64,000 nucleotides of DNA from Bacteroidales bacterium. Lineage in GTDB: Bacteria; Bacteroidota; Bacteroidia; Bacteroidales; UBA12077. A program made the translations under genes and the position numbers. The notes beneath the pieces were generated by a model. That model was not told the DNA's origin. It made no database searches and saw nothing but the letters and a program-made list of their open reading frames with translations. The DNA is taken from contig DMBU01000091.1 in assembly GCA_003446015.1 (NCBI GenBank), forward strand, positions 26,579 to 90,578, read 5' to 3'. This document shows, in pieces, positions 17,545-25,615 of the stretch. Position 1 is the stretch's first letter, and every line of letters begins with the position of its first letter.

Positions 17545-17608
17545 AGAACTTCAGCATTCAAGCGCTCTAACCCTGTCTGCAACAGGCAGGCATCCGAGCT
17601 AGCTCGCC
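17545..17608 (-). pseudogene. second tRNA remnant with a hairpin inserted in the D-loop
   Basis: The 5' half of a tRNA related to the neighbouring tRNA-Met is recognisable: ATCCGAGCTAGCTCGCC (17592-17608) against ATCTGAGCTACCTCGCC, and GCGCTCTAACC (17562-17572). Between them, in the D-loop, sits a 19-nt GC-rich insert making the hairpin CCTGTCTG-CAA-CAGGCAGG. Similarity to the tRNA is lost after the anticodon stem. It is not a functional tRNA. Confidence 0.75.
17572..17590 (-). repeat. GC-rich hairpin inside a tRNA remnant
   Basis: On the minus strand it contains CCTGTTGCAGACAGG, one base short of the hairpin at 15241-15256 (CCTGTTGGCAGACAGG). It is therefore a member of the dispersed GGCA-loop family, placed in the tRNA D-loop. 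Confidence 0.6.
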
Positions 17609-17726
17609 ATTTGTTTATGGGGTGCAAATATAATATTTTATTTTATCTTTTATAATTTCAATGTACAATTTCTAAAAAAAAAATGATATATTGCGTTACA
17701 GGGAAAAATTGCTAATAAATTGACCT

Positions 17727-18101
17727 ATGAAAAATAAATTTGAATTAGAATACACAATAAACTCATCTCCTAAAATTTTATATACCAGATTAAGCACTCC
17801 GGGAGGATTATCTGAATGGTTTGCCAATGACATAAATATACAAGGGAGTATTTATACTTTTATTTGGGAAGGTGTTGAACAGGAAGCGGAACTTACCATT
17901 AAAAAAGAAAATCAGCTTGTTCGATTTAAATGGATTGATGACGAAGATGATGCATATTTTGAATTTAAAATTCATAAAGATGAATTGACAGGAGAAGTAG
18001 CGCTCATAATTACTGATTTTGCCGAGGACAATGAAAAATCTGACATTATTGATCTATGGGATTCACAAATTGCTGAATTAAAACGTGCACTTGGGCTTTA
18101 A
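17727..18101 (+). CDS. START-like (SRPBCC-fold) domain protein
   Basis: A 124-aa single-domain cytosolic protein of the START-like/AHSA1-type fold found widely in Bacteroidota. The family start FELEYTINSSPKILYTRLST, then GGLSEWFANDI, FIWEGVEQEAEL and the C-terminal helix DLWDSQIAELKRAL, is readable. These proteins have a hydrophobic pocket, but the ligand is unknown. It is 71 nt upstream of the LptF/LptG-type permease, on the same strand, but a separate -7 element precedes that gene. The two are often neighbours in related genomes (from memory). No enzyme activity is claimed. Confidence 0.85.
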   Translation: MKNKFELEYTINSSPKILYTRLSTPGGLSEWFANDINIQGSIYTFIWEGVEQEAELTIKKENQLVRFKWIDDEDDAYFEFKIHKDELTGEVALIITDFAEDNEKSDIIDLWDSQIAELKRALGL

Positions 18102-18137
18102 TTTCCTTAAACCATTTATTCTTACGATAAAATAATT

Positions 18138-18145
18138 TATTTTTG
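18138..18145 (+). promoter_or_regulatory. -7 element of the lptF/lptG-type operon
   Basis: TATTTTTG matches TAnnTTTG exactly and ends 27 nt before the GTG start at 18173. No good -33 TTTG at the usual distance. Confidence 0.45.
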
Positions 18146-18172
18146 TAATCGTTTTAATAAAAATTGATTGAT

Positions 18173-19774
18173 GTGAAGCGATTACATAAATTTATTTTAA
18201 AATCATATTTTGGACCTCTAGTCGCAACATTCTTTGTTTCTTTATTTATCCTTTTAATGCAATTCCTGTGGAAATACATTGATGATTTAGCAGGAAAGGG
18301 ACTTGAATGGACAGTAATCGCTGAATTAATCGTGTATGCCTCGGCTCGTCTAGTTCCCATGGCTCTTCCTTTGGCAATATTGTTATCTTCAATCATGACC
18401 TTTGGAGATTTAGGAGAAAACTTTGAGTTAACAGCAGTAAAATCCGCAGGTGTTTCTTTACAACGATTCATGACCCCTCTAATCATACTAACTATTGCTA
18501 TAAGTATAGGGGCATTTTATTATTCCGATTATATTATACCTTATACTAATCTTAAAACCGGTGCATTAATATACGATGTAAAAAACCAACGACCCGAACT
18601 TCAAATCAAAGAGGGAATGTTTTATAATGGTATTGATGGTTATAGTATTAAGATTGCAAAGAAAAATTATAAAACAAATCTTTTGCAAAATATTATGGTT
18701 TATGACCATAGTGATAATAAAGACAATGTAAAAGTTACCATTGCCGATTCTGGTTACATGAGAATGACAGCCGATGAGCTTAATTTAATTTTAACCTTAT
18801 ACAATGGATATACTTTTGAGGAAGTTGAAGAATCGAGAAAAAAAAGACAAAAAGACAAAACATACCCTCATACCCGGCAAAGTTTTGAAAAACAGGAAGT
18901 CATTTTTAAACTTACAGGTTTAGATTTTAATCGCACCGATGAAGAGTTGTTTAAAAACAATTTTCAAATGCTAAATCTAAAGCAACTTGAGTATGCTGAA
19001 GATTCTTTATATATTCAATATAATAATCAAATCAAAGATTTTTCTAAAAACCTTATCAGCACGAATTATTACAAAAACGAAAGATTAATGAATGATGAAT
19101 TTAAAAAACTTCATACATTAAAGGAAAAAAAGGAAGCTGATAAGCCTAAAAATAAAAAAAACAAGAAAAAAGCCCGCCTGCAAGCCACGGATGGTAATCC
19201 AGACGAGAAGGCAAAGAAGATAACTCCCAAAAAGGATTCTTTAATTTCAAAACCAAAAAAAGATTCTACAGTAATATTTAACATTGATACTGCTTATAAG
19301 TCATTGAATTTAAACAACAAAGATCATGTTATGCAATATGCATTAACATTTGCCAGGGCAGTTCAAAATAACCTTACAAATTCGAAAAAACAATTTGAAT
19401 ATAAGGCCGAGCGAATCCGCAGACACCAGATTGAATGGCACAGAAAGTTTTCACTTTCGTTTGCCTGCCTTGTATTTTTCTTTATTGGGGCTCCCTTAGG
19501 TGCTATTATTCGAAAAGGTGGATTTGGAACTCCTGTGGTAATATCTATCTTGTTCTTCATTCTTTATTATATAATTTCTATTTCAGGTGAAAAATTTGCC
19601 CGTGAAGGAGTCATGCCTGCATATATGGGTATGTGGATGTCTTCGTTCATCTTAATGCCATTGGGTATTTTCTTAACTTATAAAGCAACCACCGATTCAG
19701 TAATTTTAAATGCTGATACCTATTTACTATTCTTTAAAAAGCTTTTTAAACGATTATCAAAGAAATCGGATTAA
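18173..19774 (+). CDS. LptF/LptG-family permease (YjgP/YjgQ), LPS export
   Basis: Inner-membrane subunit of the ABC machine that extracts lipopolysaccharide and passes it to the Lpt bridge. The frame opens at a TTG (18164), but GTG at 18173 gives the standard start MKRLHKFILKSYFGP and is chosen (533 aa). TM segments lie at about 12-35, 60-85 and 100-120, and three more in the last 120 residues (LSFACLVFFFIGAPLGAIIRKGG, truncated here to AIIRKGGFG), around a periplasmic beta-jellyroll-type domain. Between about 305 and 365 there is a Lys-rich, low-complexity insert (KEKKEADKPKNKKNKKK and PKKDSLISKPKKDS) that standard LptF/G proteins lack. The next gene starts at the very next base, implying translational coupling. 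Confidence 0.9.
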   Translation: MKRLHKFILKSYFGPLVATFFVSLFILLMQFLWKYIDDLAGKGLEWTVIAELIVYASARLVPMALPLAILLSSIMTFGDLGENFELTAVKSAGVSLQRFMTPLIILTIAISIGAFYYSDYIIPYTNLKTGALIYDVKNQRPELQIKEGMFYNGIDGYSIKIAKKNYKTNLLQNIMVYDHSDNKDNVKVTIADSGYMRMTADELNLILTLYNGYTFEEVEESRKKRQKDKTYPHTRQSFEKQEVIFKLTGLDFNRTDEELFKNNFQMLNLKQLEYAEDSLYIQYNNQIKDFSKNLISTNYYKNERLMNDEFKKLHTLKEKKEADKPKNKKNKKKARLQATDGNPDEKAKKITPKKDSLISKPKKDSTVIFNIDTAYKSLNLNNKDHVMQYALTFARAVQNNLTNSKKQFEYKAERIRRHQIEWHRKFSLSFACLVFFFIGAPLGAIIRKGGFGTPVVISILFFILYYIISISGEKFAREGVMPAYMGMWMSSFILMPLGIFLTYKATTDSVILNADTYLLFFKKLFKRLSKKSD

Positions 19775-20980
19775 ATGAATATCCTACAGATTGCAAATAA
19801 GGCCATTTATCCACCTGATGGAGGTTCTATCGCAATCTTAAGTATAGCAAAAGCTTATGTGAACAATGGTCATAAAGTGCATCTTTTAAATATGATTACT
19901 CATAAGCATCATAATAATACAAAGATCATTGAGCCCGAATTCAGAGACAATCTTACTATATCTGGTATTAAGATCAATACAAAGATATCATTCATTAAAC
20001 TTATTGCGAATTTCCTGTTTTCAAGTAAACCATTTATTTCCGAAAGATTTCTTTCTAAAAAGTTTGAAAACTCTCTAATTAATTTATTTGAAAATAATTT
20101 ATTTGACTTTGTTCAAATCGAAGGATTATATTCATTACAGTATATAAAGTGTATTAAGCAAAATTATAAGGGAAAAGTTTTATATCGACCACATAATGTT
20201 GAGTATTTGATCTGGGAAAGAAATGCCTTTGAAGCAAAATCCATATTAAAAAAAATCTACTTCAAATCATTATCAAAACGAATCAAAAAACTTGAAGAAA
20301 AGTACTTAAATTCATACGATTACTTAATCCCAATTTCAAATGCAGATGCTGAAATATTTAATAAATTGGGCAACCAAAAACCTTTTAAAGTTTCACCTTT
20401 TGGTATTGATTTTAATATTATCATAAATCAATCCGGAGCTGATAAGCCAGATTCAGAGCAATCCATAAATTATATTGGAGCTCTTGACTGGATTCCAAAT
20501 CAGAAAGGATTAAAATGGTTTATAGATTATTGTTTTCCTATTGTTTTAGAATCATTTCCCGAAATAAAACTTAACATAGCGGGACGAAATGCCCCTGATT
20601 GGTTTATAAAAAAATTAAATCAAAATAATAATATTCGATATGTGGGTGAAGTAAATAATGCATATGAATATTTACATACTCCGGGTCCTGTAATTGTCCC
20701 TTTATTTTCCGGAAGCGGAATGCGGGTAAAAATCATTGAAAGCATGGCTATAAAAAAAGCAATTGTTTCAACCAGTATTGCTGCCGAAGGAATAAATTGT
20801 ATGCATAATGAAAACATCTTAATTGCCGATAATCCTGAATATTTTGCAAATTCGGTTATCTCACTTTTAAAAAATCCGGATTTACAGAAAGAAATTGGAG
20901 AAAATGCATCTAAATTCGTAAAAGATAATTTCGATTTTAATATTATTGCAAACAATATATTAAATTTTATTAAAGACTGA
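19775..20980 (+). CDS. GT4-type glycosyltransferase
   Basis: Transfers a sugar from a nucleotide sugar, probably during cell-envelope polysaccharide or LPS synthesis. The N-terminal Rossmann half starts MNILQIANKAIYPPDGGSI, with a glycine-rich substrate loop. The C-terminal half has the family pattern NYIGALDWIPNQKGLKWF, INIAGR-like LNIAGRNAP, IRYVGEV, and VPLFSGSGMRVKIIESMAI (the E of the EX7E-type motif). It starts directly after the lptF/G-type gene with no gap and is followed 2 nt later by a GT2 gene, so the three are co-transcribed. The acceptor sugar is unknown. Confidence 0.88.
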   Translation: MNILQIANKAIYPPDGGSIAILSIAKAYVNNGHKVHLLNMITHKHHNNTKIIEPEFRDNLTISGIKINTKISFIKLIANFLFSSKPFISERFLSKKFENSLINLFENNLFDFVQIEGLYSLQYIKCIKQNYKGKVLYRPHNVEYLIWERNAFEAKSILKKIYFKSLSKRIKKLEEKYLNSYDYLIPISNADAEIFNKLGNQKPFKVSPFGIDFNIIINQSGADKPDSEQSINYIGALDWIPNQKGLKWFIDYCFPIVLESFPEIKLNIAGRNAPDWFIKKLNQNNNIRYVGEVNNAYEYLHTPGPVIVPLFSGSGMRVKIIESMAIKKAIVSTSIAAEGINCMHNENILIADNPEYFANSVISLLKNPDLQKEIGENASKFVKDNFDFNIIANNILNFIKD

Positions 20981-20982
20981 TC

Positions 20983-22155
20983 GTGTATATATTATTCTGG
21001 ACATCTTTACTAATTATAGTATATTCTTATTTAGGATATCCTCTTAGTATTTATACATTAAGTTTATTCGTTAAACTATTTAAATCGAAAACAACCACAA
21101 ATCAAAACAATGCATACGAGCCAGATGTGACTCTCTTTGTTGCTGCATATAACGAATTAGGTATTGTTGATGAAAAACTAAAGAATTCGTTTTCCATAGT
21201 TTATCCCAAAGAAAAACTAAAATATGTTTGGGTAACCGACGGATCAGATGATGGAAGTCCGGAAGCTTTATCTAATCATAAAAACGTTCAGGTATATCAT
21301 CATAATGATCGAAAAGGAAAAATAGGTGCTATAAATCGTGGGATGAAATTCATCGAAACACCCATTGTCATTTTTTCAGATGCAAATTCTATGTTAAATA
21401 AAGAATCCATCTTACATATTGTAAATGAATTTAAAGATCCACAGGTTGGTTGTGTTGCAGGCGAGAAAAGAATTATTTTAAAGGATAAAGATAATGCTGT
21501 AAATTCCGGTGAAGGTATATATTGGAAATATGAATCGTTTATTAAAAAATCTGAATCACAAATTAGTTCAGCCCTGGGAGCAGTTGGAGAATTATTTGCA
21601 ATAAGAAAAGAGCTATTTGATGAAATTGAAAGCGATACTATTCTTGACGATTTTATTATCTCGTTGCGAATTGCACAAAAAGGTTTTAACATAAAATATG
21701 TTCCAGAAGCTTATGCTATAGAAAGTGCTTCAATCAGTATCCACGAAGAACTTAAAAGGAAAACCCGGATTGCATATGGTGGATTTCAAGCCATTACACG
21801 ATTAAAATCATTACTAAATCCTTTTAAGAATCCTCTATTAACATTTCAATATTTGTCTCATAAAGTTCTTAGATGGACACTTGTTCCAATTGCTTTTATA
21901 CTGGTTTTTGTATCCAACTTGCACATTGCTTTTGTAGAGAACTGGCATGGATTTTACTCAGGTTTATTTTATTTGCAAATTATTTTTTATTTATTCGTTT
22001 TTTTAGGAAGCATTTTACAATCAAAAAAGACCAATTTAAAAATCCTATTTGCACCCTATTACCTTTTCATTATGAATCTTGCAGAAATTATTGGTTTACT
22101 GAGGTTCTTAAGAAAATCACAATCAGTAAACTGGGAAAAAGCAAAAAGAGAATAA
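20983..22155 (+). CDS. membrane GT2-family glycosyltransferase
   Basis: A processive-type or lipid-linked glycosyltransferase at the inner membrane. It begins at GTG (20983), 2 nt after the GT4 stop. One TM segment lies at about 3-25, then the GT2 domain: VTLFVAAYNELGIVDEKL, the D of WVTDGSDDGS (nucleotide sugar binding), FSDANSM (DxD-type motif), GAVGELFAIRKELF and DDFIISLRIAQKGFNIKYVPEA (catalytic D before the Q/R-type motif). Three or four TM helices follow (about 290-375). The arrangement resembles hyaluronan- or cellulose-synthase-like enzymes, but the product cannot be told. Confidence 0.88.
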   Translation: MYILFWTSLLIIVYSYLGYPLSIYTLSLFVKLFKSKTTTNQNNAYEPDVTLFVAAYNELGIVDEKLKNSFSIVYPKEKLKYVWVTDGSDDGSPEALSNHKNVQVYHHNDRKGKIGAINRGMKFIETPIVIFSDANSMLNKESILHIVNEFKDPQVGCVAGEKRIILKDKDNAVNSGEGIYWKYESFIKKSESQISSALGAVGELFAIRKELFDEIESDTILDDFIISLRIAQKGFNIKYVPEAYAIESASISIHEELKRKTRIAYGGFQAITRLKSLLNPFKNPLLTFQYLSHKVLRWTLVPIAFILVFVSNLHIAFVENWHGFYSGLFYLQIIFYLFVFLGSILQSKKTNLKILFAPYYLFIMNLAEIIGLLRFLRKSQSVNWEKAKRE

Positions 22156-22181
22156 TCACTTTAATTAATAGTGACTTTTTT
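22156..22181 (+). terminator. weak terminator after the glycosyltransferase operon
   Basis: TCACT and AGTGA pair around an AT-rich loop and are followed by C and six T residues, directly after the GT2 stop codon. The stem is only 5 bp. Confidence 0.35.
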
Positions 22182-22203
22182 AGGGAAATTTAAACACTTA
22201 TTA

Positions 22204-22211
22204 TACTTTTG
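22204..22211 (+). promoter_or_regulatory. -7 element of ribBA
   Basis: TACTTTTG matches TAnnTTTG exactly, 30 nt before the ribBA start; a T-rich stretch lies about 20 nt upstream where the -33 element is expected. Confidence 0.5.
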
Positions 22212-22241
22212 CAAAACAATTTTCTTTTTAAATATATCAAA

Positions 22242-23492
22242 ATGCCTAACAATCAAGACAATAATAAAAGCAAGCTTAATACTGTTGAAGAAGCCATAGA
22301 AGAAATTCGGGCAGGGAAAGTAATCATAGTTGTTGATGATGAAGATCGCGAGAACGAAGGAGATTTTGTTGTTGCAGCTGAAACGATCACTCCCGAGATT
22401 GTAAATTTTATGGCAACTTATGGCAGAGGTTTAATTTGTGCTCCACTACCAGAAGACAGATGTGAAGAACTTGATCTGGAACTCATGGTTGGCAATAATA
22501 CAGCTTTACATGCTACCCCATTTACTGTTTCGGTTGATTTAAATGGTCATGATTGTACGACAGGTATCTCGGCATCGGATCGTGCAAAAACGATCAGGGC
22601 TTTAGTTGATCCTAATACGAAACCCGAAGATCTTGGTCGTCCGGGACATATATTCCCTCTAAAAGCCAAACAACGCGGTGTAATCCGCAGAGCCGGACAT
22701 ACCGAAGCTGTAGTTGATCTTACAAGGCTTGCTGGAATGAAACCTGGAGGTGCTCTTGTCGAAATTATGAACGAAGATGGAACAATGGCACGTATGCCTC
22801 AGCTTCTTGAAATCGCAAAGAAATTTGATCTTAAAATTATTTCAATTGAAGAACTAATAAAATATAGATTAAAAGAAGAAAGTCTGGTTGAAAAAGGAGT
22901 AAGAGTTAAACTTCCAACAGAATATGGCACGTTTGATTTAATCCCCTTCAAACAAAAATCAAATGGTTTAGAACATGTTGCGCTTATTAAAGGCGAATGG
23001 ACCAAAGATGAACCTGTTTGTGTACGAGTTCACTCATCATGTGTTACCGGCGATATTTTTGGATCAAAACGTTGCGATTGCGGACAGCAATTGCATAAAG
23101 CTATGAGAAAAATAGATGAAGCCGGAAAAGGTGTTATACTTTATATGAATCAGGAAGGAAGAGGAATTGGCTTGTTTAATAAAATGAGAGCTTATAAACT
23201 GCAAGAAGAAGGCAGGGATACTGTTGAAGCCAATATTGAGCTAGGATTTGAAGACGACGAAAGAGATTATGGAGTTGGAGCCAGTATTTTACGAGAACTT
23301 GAACTTGGTAAAATCCGACTTTTAACCAATAATCCTATCAAAAGAAAAGGTCTTGAAGCATATGGATTGGTAATAATCGAGAATCTGCCCCTCGAAATCG
23401 AACCTAATGAACACAATAAGTTTTACTTAGAAACTAAACAGCATAAAATGGGGCACACACTTGAACTTGTGAACATAAAGCCTGGCAAATAG
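22242..23492 (+). CDS. ribBA: bifunctional RibBA: DHBP synthase / GTP cyclohydrolase II
   Basis: Makes both starting compounds of riboflavin synthesis: 3,4-dihydroxy-2-butanone 4-phosphate from ribulose 5-phosphate, and the pyrimidine precursor from GTP. The open frame reaches a TTG at 22209, but the ATG at 22242 (MPNNQDNN) follows the promoter better (416 aa). RibB half (1-210): DDEDRENEGDF, HATPFTVSVD, TGISASDR, RPGHIFPL and RAGHTEAVVDL. RibA half: the zinc Cys residues in SSCVTGDIFGSKRCDCG, MNQEGRGIG and the GTP-binding RLLTNNPIKRKGL. No FMN riboswitch fits in the 30-nt leader after the -7 element. It appears monocistronic. Confidence 0.97.
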   Translation: MPNNQDNNKSKLNTVEEAIEEIRAGKVIIVVDDEDRENEGDFVVAAETITPEIVNFMATYGRGLICAPLPEDRCEELDLELMVGNNTALHATPFTVSVDLNGHDCTTGISASDRAKTIRALVDPNTKPEDLGRPGHIFPLKAKQRGVIRRAGHTEAVVDLTRLAGMKPGGALVEIMNEDGTMARMPQLLEIAKKFDLKIISIEELIKYRLKEESLVEKGVRVKLPTEYGTFDLIPFKQKSNGLEHVALIKGEWTKDEPVCVRVHSSCVTGDIFGSKRCDCGQQLHKAMRKIDEAGKGVILYMNQEGRGIGLFNKMRAYKLQEEGRDTVEANIELGFEDDERDYGVGASILRELELGKIRLLTNNPIKRKGLEAYGLVIIENLPLEIEPNEHNKFYLETKQHKMGHTLELVNIKPGK

Positions 23493-23846
23493 TATCTCTA
23501 CTTTATTTCGGGTATTGTAGTCTAAAAAATCGAAATACTGTTAGATACTCGTCATTTCAAAAATAAAAAGCCCAATGCAACTACTCAAGTTGAATAGATA
23601 ATTGTATTTAATTAAATATTAATAGGATATACATTTCACGCAAAGTTTGCAAAGAATATCGCAAAGACCGCAAAGTATTCATAATAAACACTTTGCCTTT
23701 TTTTCGTTTCTTTTACTCAGCGCTCTTTGCGGGGAATTTTTAATCATAAAACACAAATAATCAAAAATTTTAACAACCTGATTAGTTACAGCCCAATTTT
23801 CCCGGACTTCTTCTTTTTAAATAAGATATTCATTATTTACATTAAA
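23493..23846. other. intergenic gap carrying a short inverted-repeat element
   Basis: No gene seen. The middle (23635-23736) is a 102-bp inverted-repeat element related to one at 26802-26920; the flanks are plain AT-rich DNA. It separates ribBA (+) from a convergent minus-strand gene. Confidence 0.6.
23635..23736. repeat. 102-bp GCAAAG/CTTTGC inverted-repeat element, copy A
   Basis: The ends are TTCACGCAAAG and CTTTGCGGGGAA, near inverse of each other. Inside, GCAAAG (23670) and CTTTGC (23691-23696) form a second hairpin around ATAATAAACA. A related element at 26802-26920 shares the ends and the ATAAACACTTTGC core. No coding capacity. Confidence 0.65.
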
Positions 23847-24509
23847 CTAGAATTCTACTGAACCACCTAAGGCATTATGTTTTTCAACTGTATTTTTAAA
23901 ATCATTCTTTATTAAAACATAAAATTCGTCAGGAGTTATATTATTTAATGAACAAAAATCAACCACAGAAACATCTTCATTGCTTACCGTAAAATTATAT
24001 TTCACAAGTTTACTTTCTAAATCAGGGTATGTAACCTTAAACACATGTTCTGCAAAATCAGTTAACGAAAGTTTTTCTGCATCAGGGAAGTCAGGAATCT
24101 CAACATTTCTGGAGTAACTATCTGATATTTCATTCCCAATTTGAACAATCGTACTAAAAGGGTACCAATCATATTGTGTACCGAAGAAAACTAAAACTGT
24201 TATTACTATTGCAGCAATTATTTCTTTCAGATTTGCCAGTTTAAACTTAGCCTGCGAAAAGTAATAGATTAAAATACCCCAGTTAATCTTGAAAATATGA
24301 AATATCGAAAATAAAATAAACAAGTAAGAAAATATCGTATGCTGATGTTCCCATTGTTTTTTTGTAAGGTTTAAAACATCCCAGCCAATCCATCTCGACA
24401 GACTCCCCTCAGGAGCTATGTATAAAATTATTCCTGAAATTGATAGTATAATAAATGAAAATAATAAGCCTAAGCTTATAAAACTTTGCCAATTAAATTT
24501 AGTATTCAT
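23847..24509 (-). CDS. DUF4405-type membrane protein
   Basis: A predicted inner-membrane protein of 220 aa. TM segments lie at about 8-30, 52-72 and 90-112, and the C-terminal half (from about 120) is soluble. Two His residues in the second segment region (HQHTIFSYLFILFSIFHIFK) sit as haem-ligand pairs do in cytochrome b561-like DUF4405 proteins, so electron transfer is possible but not shown. The C-terminal region contains FAEHVFKVTYPDLESKL and DFCSLNNITPDEFYVLI, with a helix-turn character resembling small domains seen beside ferredoxin-type proteins. No redox partner gene is adjacent. It is divergent from fmt, with 89 nt between the two starts. Confidence 0.7.
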   Translation of the reverse strand: MNTKFNWQSFISLGLLFSFIILSISGIILYIAPEGSLSRWIGWDVLNLTKKQWEHQHTIFSYLFILFSIFHIFKINWGILIYYFSQAKFKLANLKEIIAAIVITVLVFFGTQYDWYPFSTIVQIGNEISDSYSRNVEIPDFPDAEKLSLTDFAEHVFKVTYPDLESKLVKYNFTVSNEDVSVVDFCSLNNITPDEFYVLIKNDFKNTVEKHNALGGSVEF

Positions 24510-24564
24510 TCTGGTAATTTGTATTTATGACAGTAGCTAATAGAAAGTTTAAAATTTTATTTAA

Positions 24565-24572
24565 TACTTTTG
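24565..24572 (+). promoter_or_regulatory. -7 element of fmt
   Basis: TACTTTTG matches TAnnTTTG exactly, 26 nt before the fmt start codon. Confidence 0.5.
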
Positions 24573-24598
24573 GGCAAAGCTAAAAAAAAGAACTTAAA

Positions 24599-25576
24599 AT
24601 GAATAAAATCAATTTAAGAATAATTTATATGGGCACACCTGATTTTGCGGTTGAGCCTTTAAAACTATTGGTTGAAAACAATTACAATGTTGTTGGAGTT
24701 GTTACCAATCCCGATAAACCCGCGGGGAGAGGACAAAAACTACAAGAGTCGGCAGTAAAGAAATATGCAATTAGTCAGAATTTAAATATTCTGCAACCCC
24801 ATAAATTCAGAGATGAATCCTTTTTAAATGAACTAAAAGAATTAAATGCCGATTTGCAAATTGTTGTTGCTTTTAAAATGCTGCCAGAAGTAGTTTGGAA
24901 TATGCCCCGAATTGGCACTTTTAATCTACACGCTTCATTACTGCCGCAATACCGGGGAGCAGCACCTATTAACTGGGCTATTATAAATGGAGAAAGTAAA
25001 ACGGGAGTAACAACTTTTTTTCTAAAACACGAAATAGATACCGGGAATATTATTTTTCAGGAAGAAGTTCAAATCCTGGAAGATGATGATGCCGGAAGCA
25101 TCCACGACAAATTAATGTATAAAGGAGCAAACCTTGTTTTAAAAACTGTAGATTCCATTCTTACAGGTAATTATCCCCAGCTTAATCAGAATATTTTAGT
25201 TGAAGCTGGTACTTTAATTAAACATGCCCCTAAAATTTTTAAGGATGATTGTAAAATAAACTGGAATAAGGATTTAAATTCAATTCATAACCATATTCGT
25301 GGCTTAAGTCCATATCCTGCTGCATGGACAGAGATGGTTAATAACGAAGAAGAAATTCAAATCAAGATATTTAAATCAGAAAAAGAATCAGGGAATCATA
25401 ATTTCACAACAGGTAAAATTATTTCAGATCAGAAAACCCATTTAAAAGTTGCAGTAAAAGGAGGATTTGTTCATTTGAAAGAATTACAATTGGCTGGAAA
25501 GAAAAGATTAAGAGTTGAAGACTTCTTAAGAGGTTTTCAGGAAATAAATGAGTATAATTTTTCAACAAAAGTTTGA
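24599..25576 (+). CDS. fmt: methionyl-tRNA formyltransferase
   Basis: Formylates the initiator methionyl-tRNA with 10-formyltetrahydrofolate. The formyltransferase domain covers about 1-210: IYMGTPDFAVEPL, VTNPDKPAGRG, the catalytic-site pattern FNLHASLLPQYRGAAPINWA (Asn, His) and the Asp of HEIDTGNII. The C-terminal OB-like tRNA-binding domain follows (HNHIRGLSPYPAAWTEM, AGKKRLRVEDFL). Length (325 aa) is normal. The ATG at 24599 gives MNKINLRIIYMGTPDFAV, with the usual short lead. A methyltransferase gene follows 39 nt downstream on the same strand. Confidence 0.97.
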   Translation: MNKINLRIIYMGTPDFAVEPLKLLVENNYNVVGVVTNPDKPAGRGQKLQESAVKKYAISQNLNILQPHKFRDESFLNELKELNADLQIVVAFKMLPEVVWNMPRIGTFNLHASLLPQYRGAAPINWAIINGESKTGVTTFFLKHEIDTGNIIFQEEVQILEDDDAGSIHDKLMYKGANLVLKTVDSILTGNYPQLNQNILVEAGTLIKHAPKIFKDDCKINWNKDLNSIHNHIRGLSPYPAAWTEMVNNEEEIQIKIFKSEKESGNHNFTTGKIISDQKTHLKVAVKGGFVHLKELQLAGKKRLRVEDFLRGFQEINEYNFSTKV

Positions 25577-25615
25577 TTTAGCTGTTTTCAAAAAGAAACA
25601 GTTAATCAAATAAAA

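Noticed and set aside
17530..17610. A second functional tRNA
   Set aside because: The D-loop holds a 19-nt hairpin insert and the 3' half has no matching anticodon or T arms, so it is listed as a remnant.
22156..22241. FMN riboswitch before ribBA
   Set aside because: The gap is only 86 nt and the leader after the -7 box about 24-30 nt, too short for the aptamer; no conserved RFN motifs were seen.
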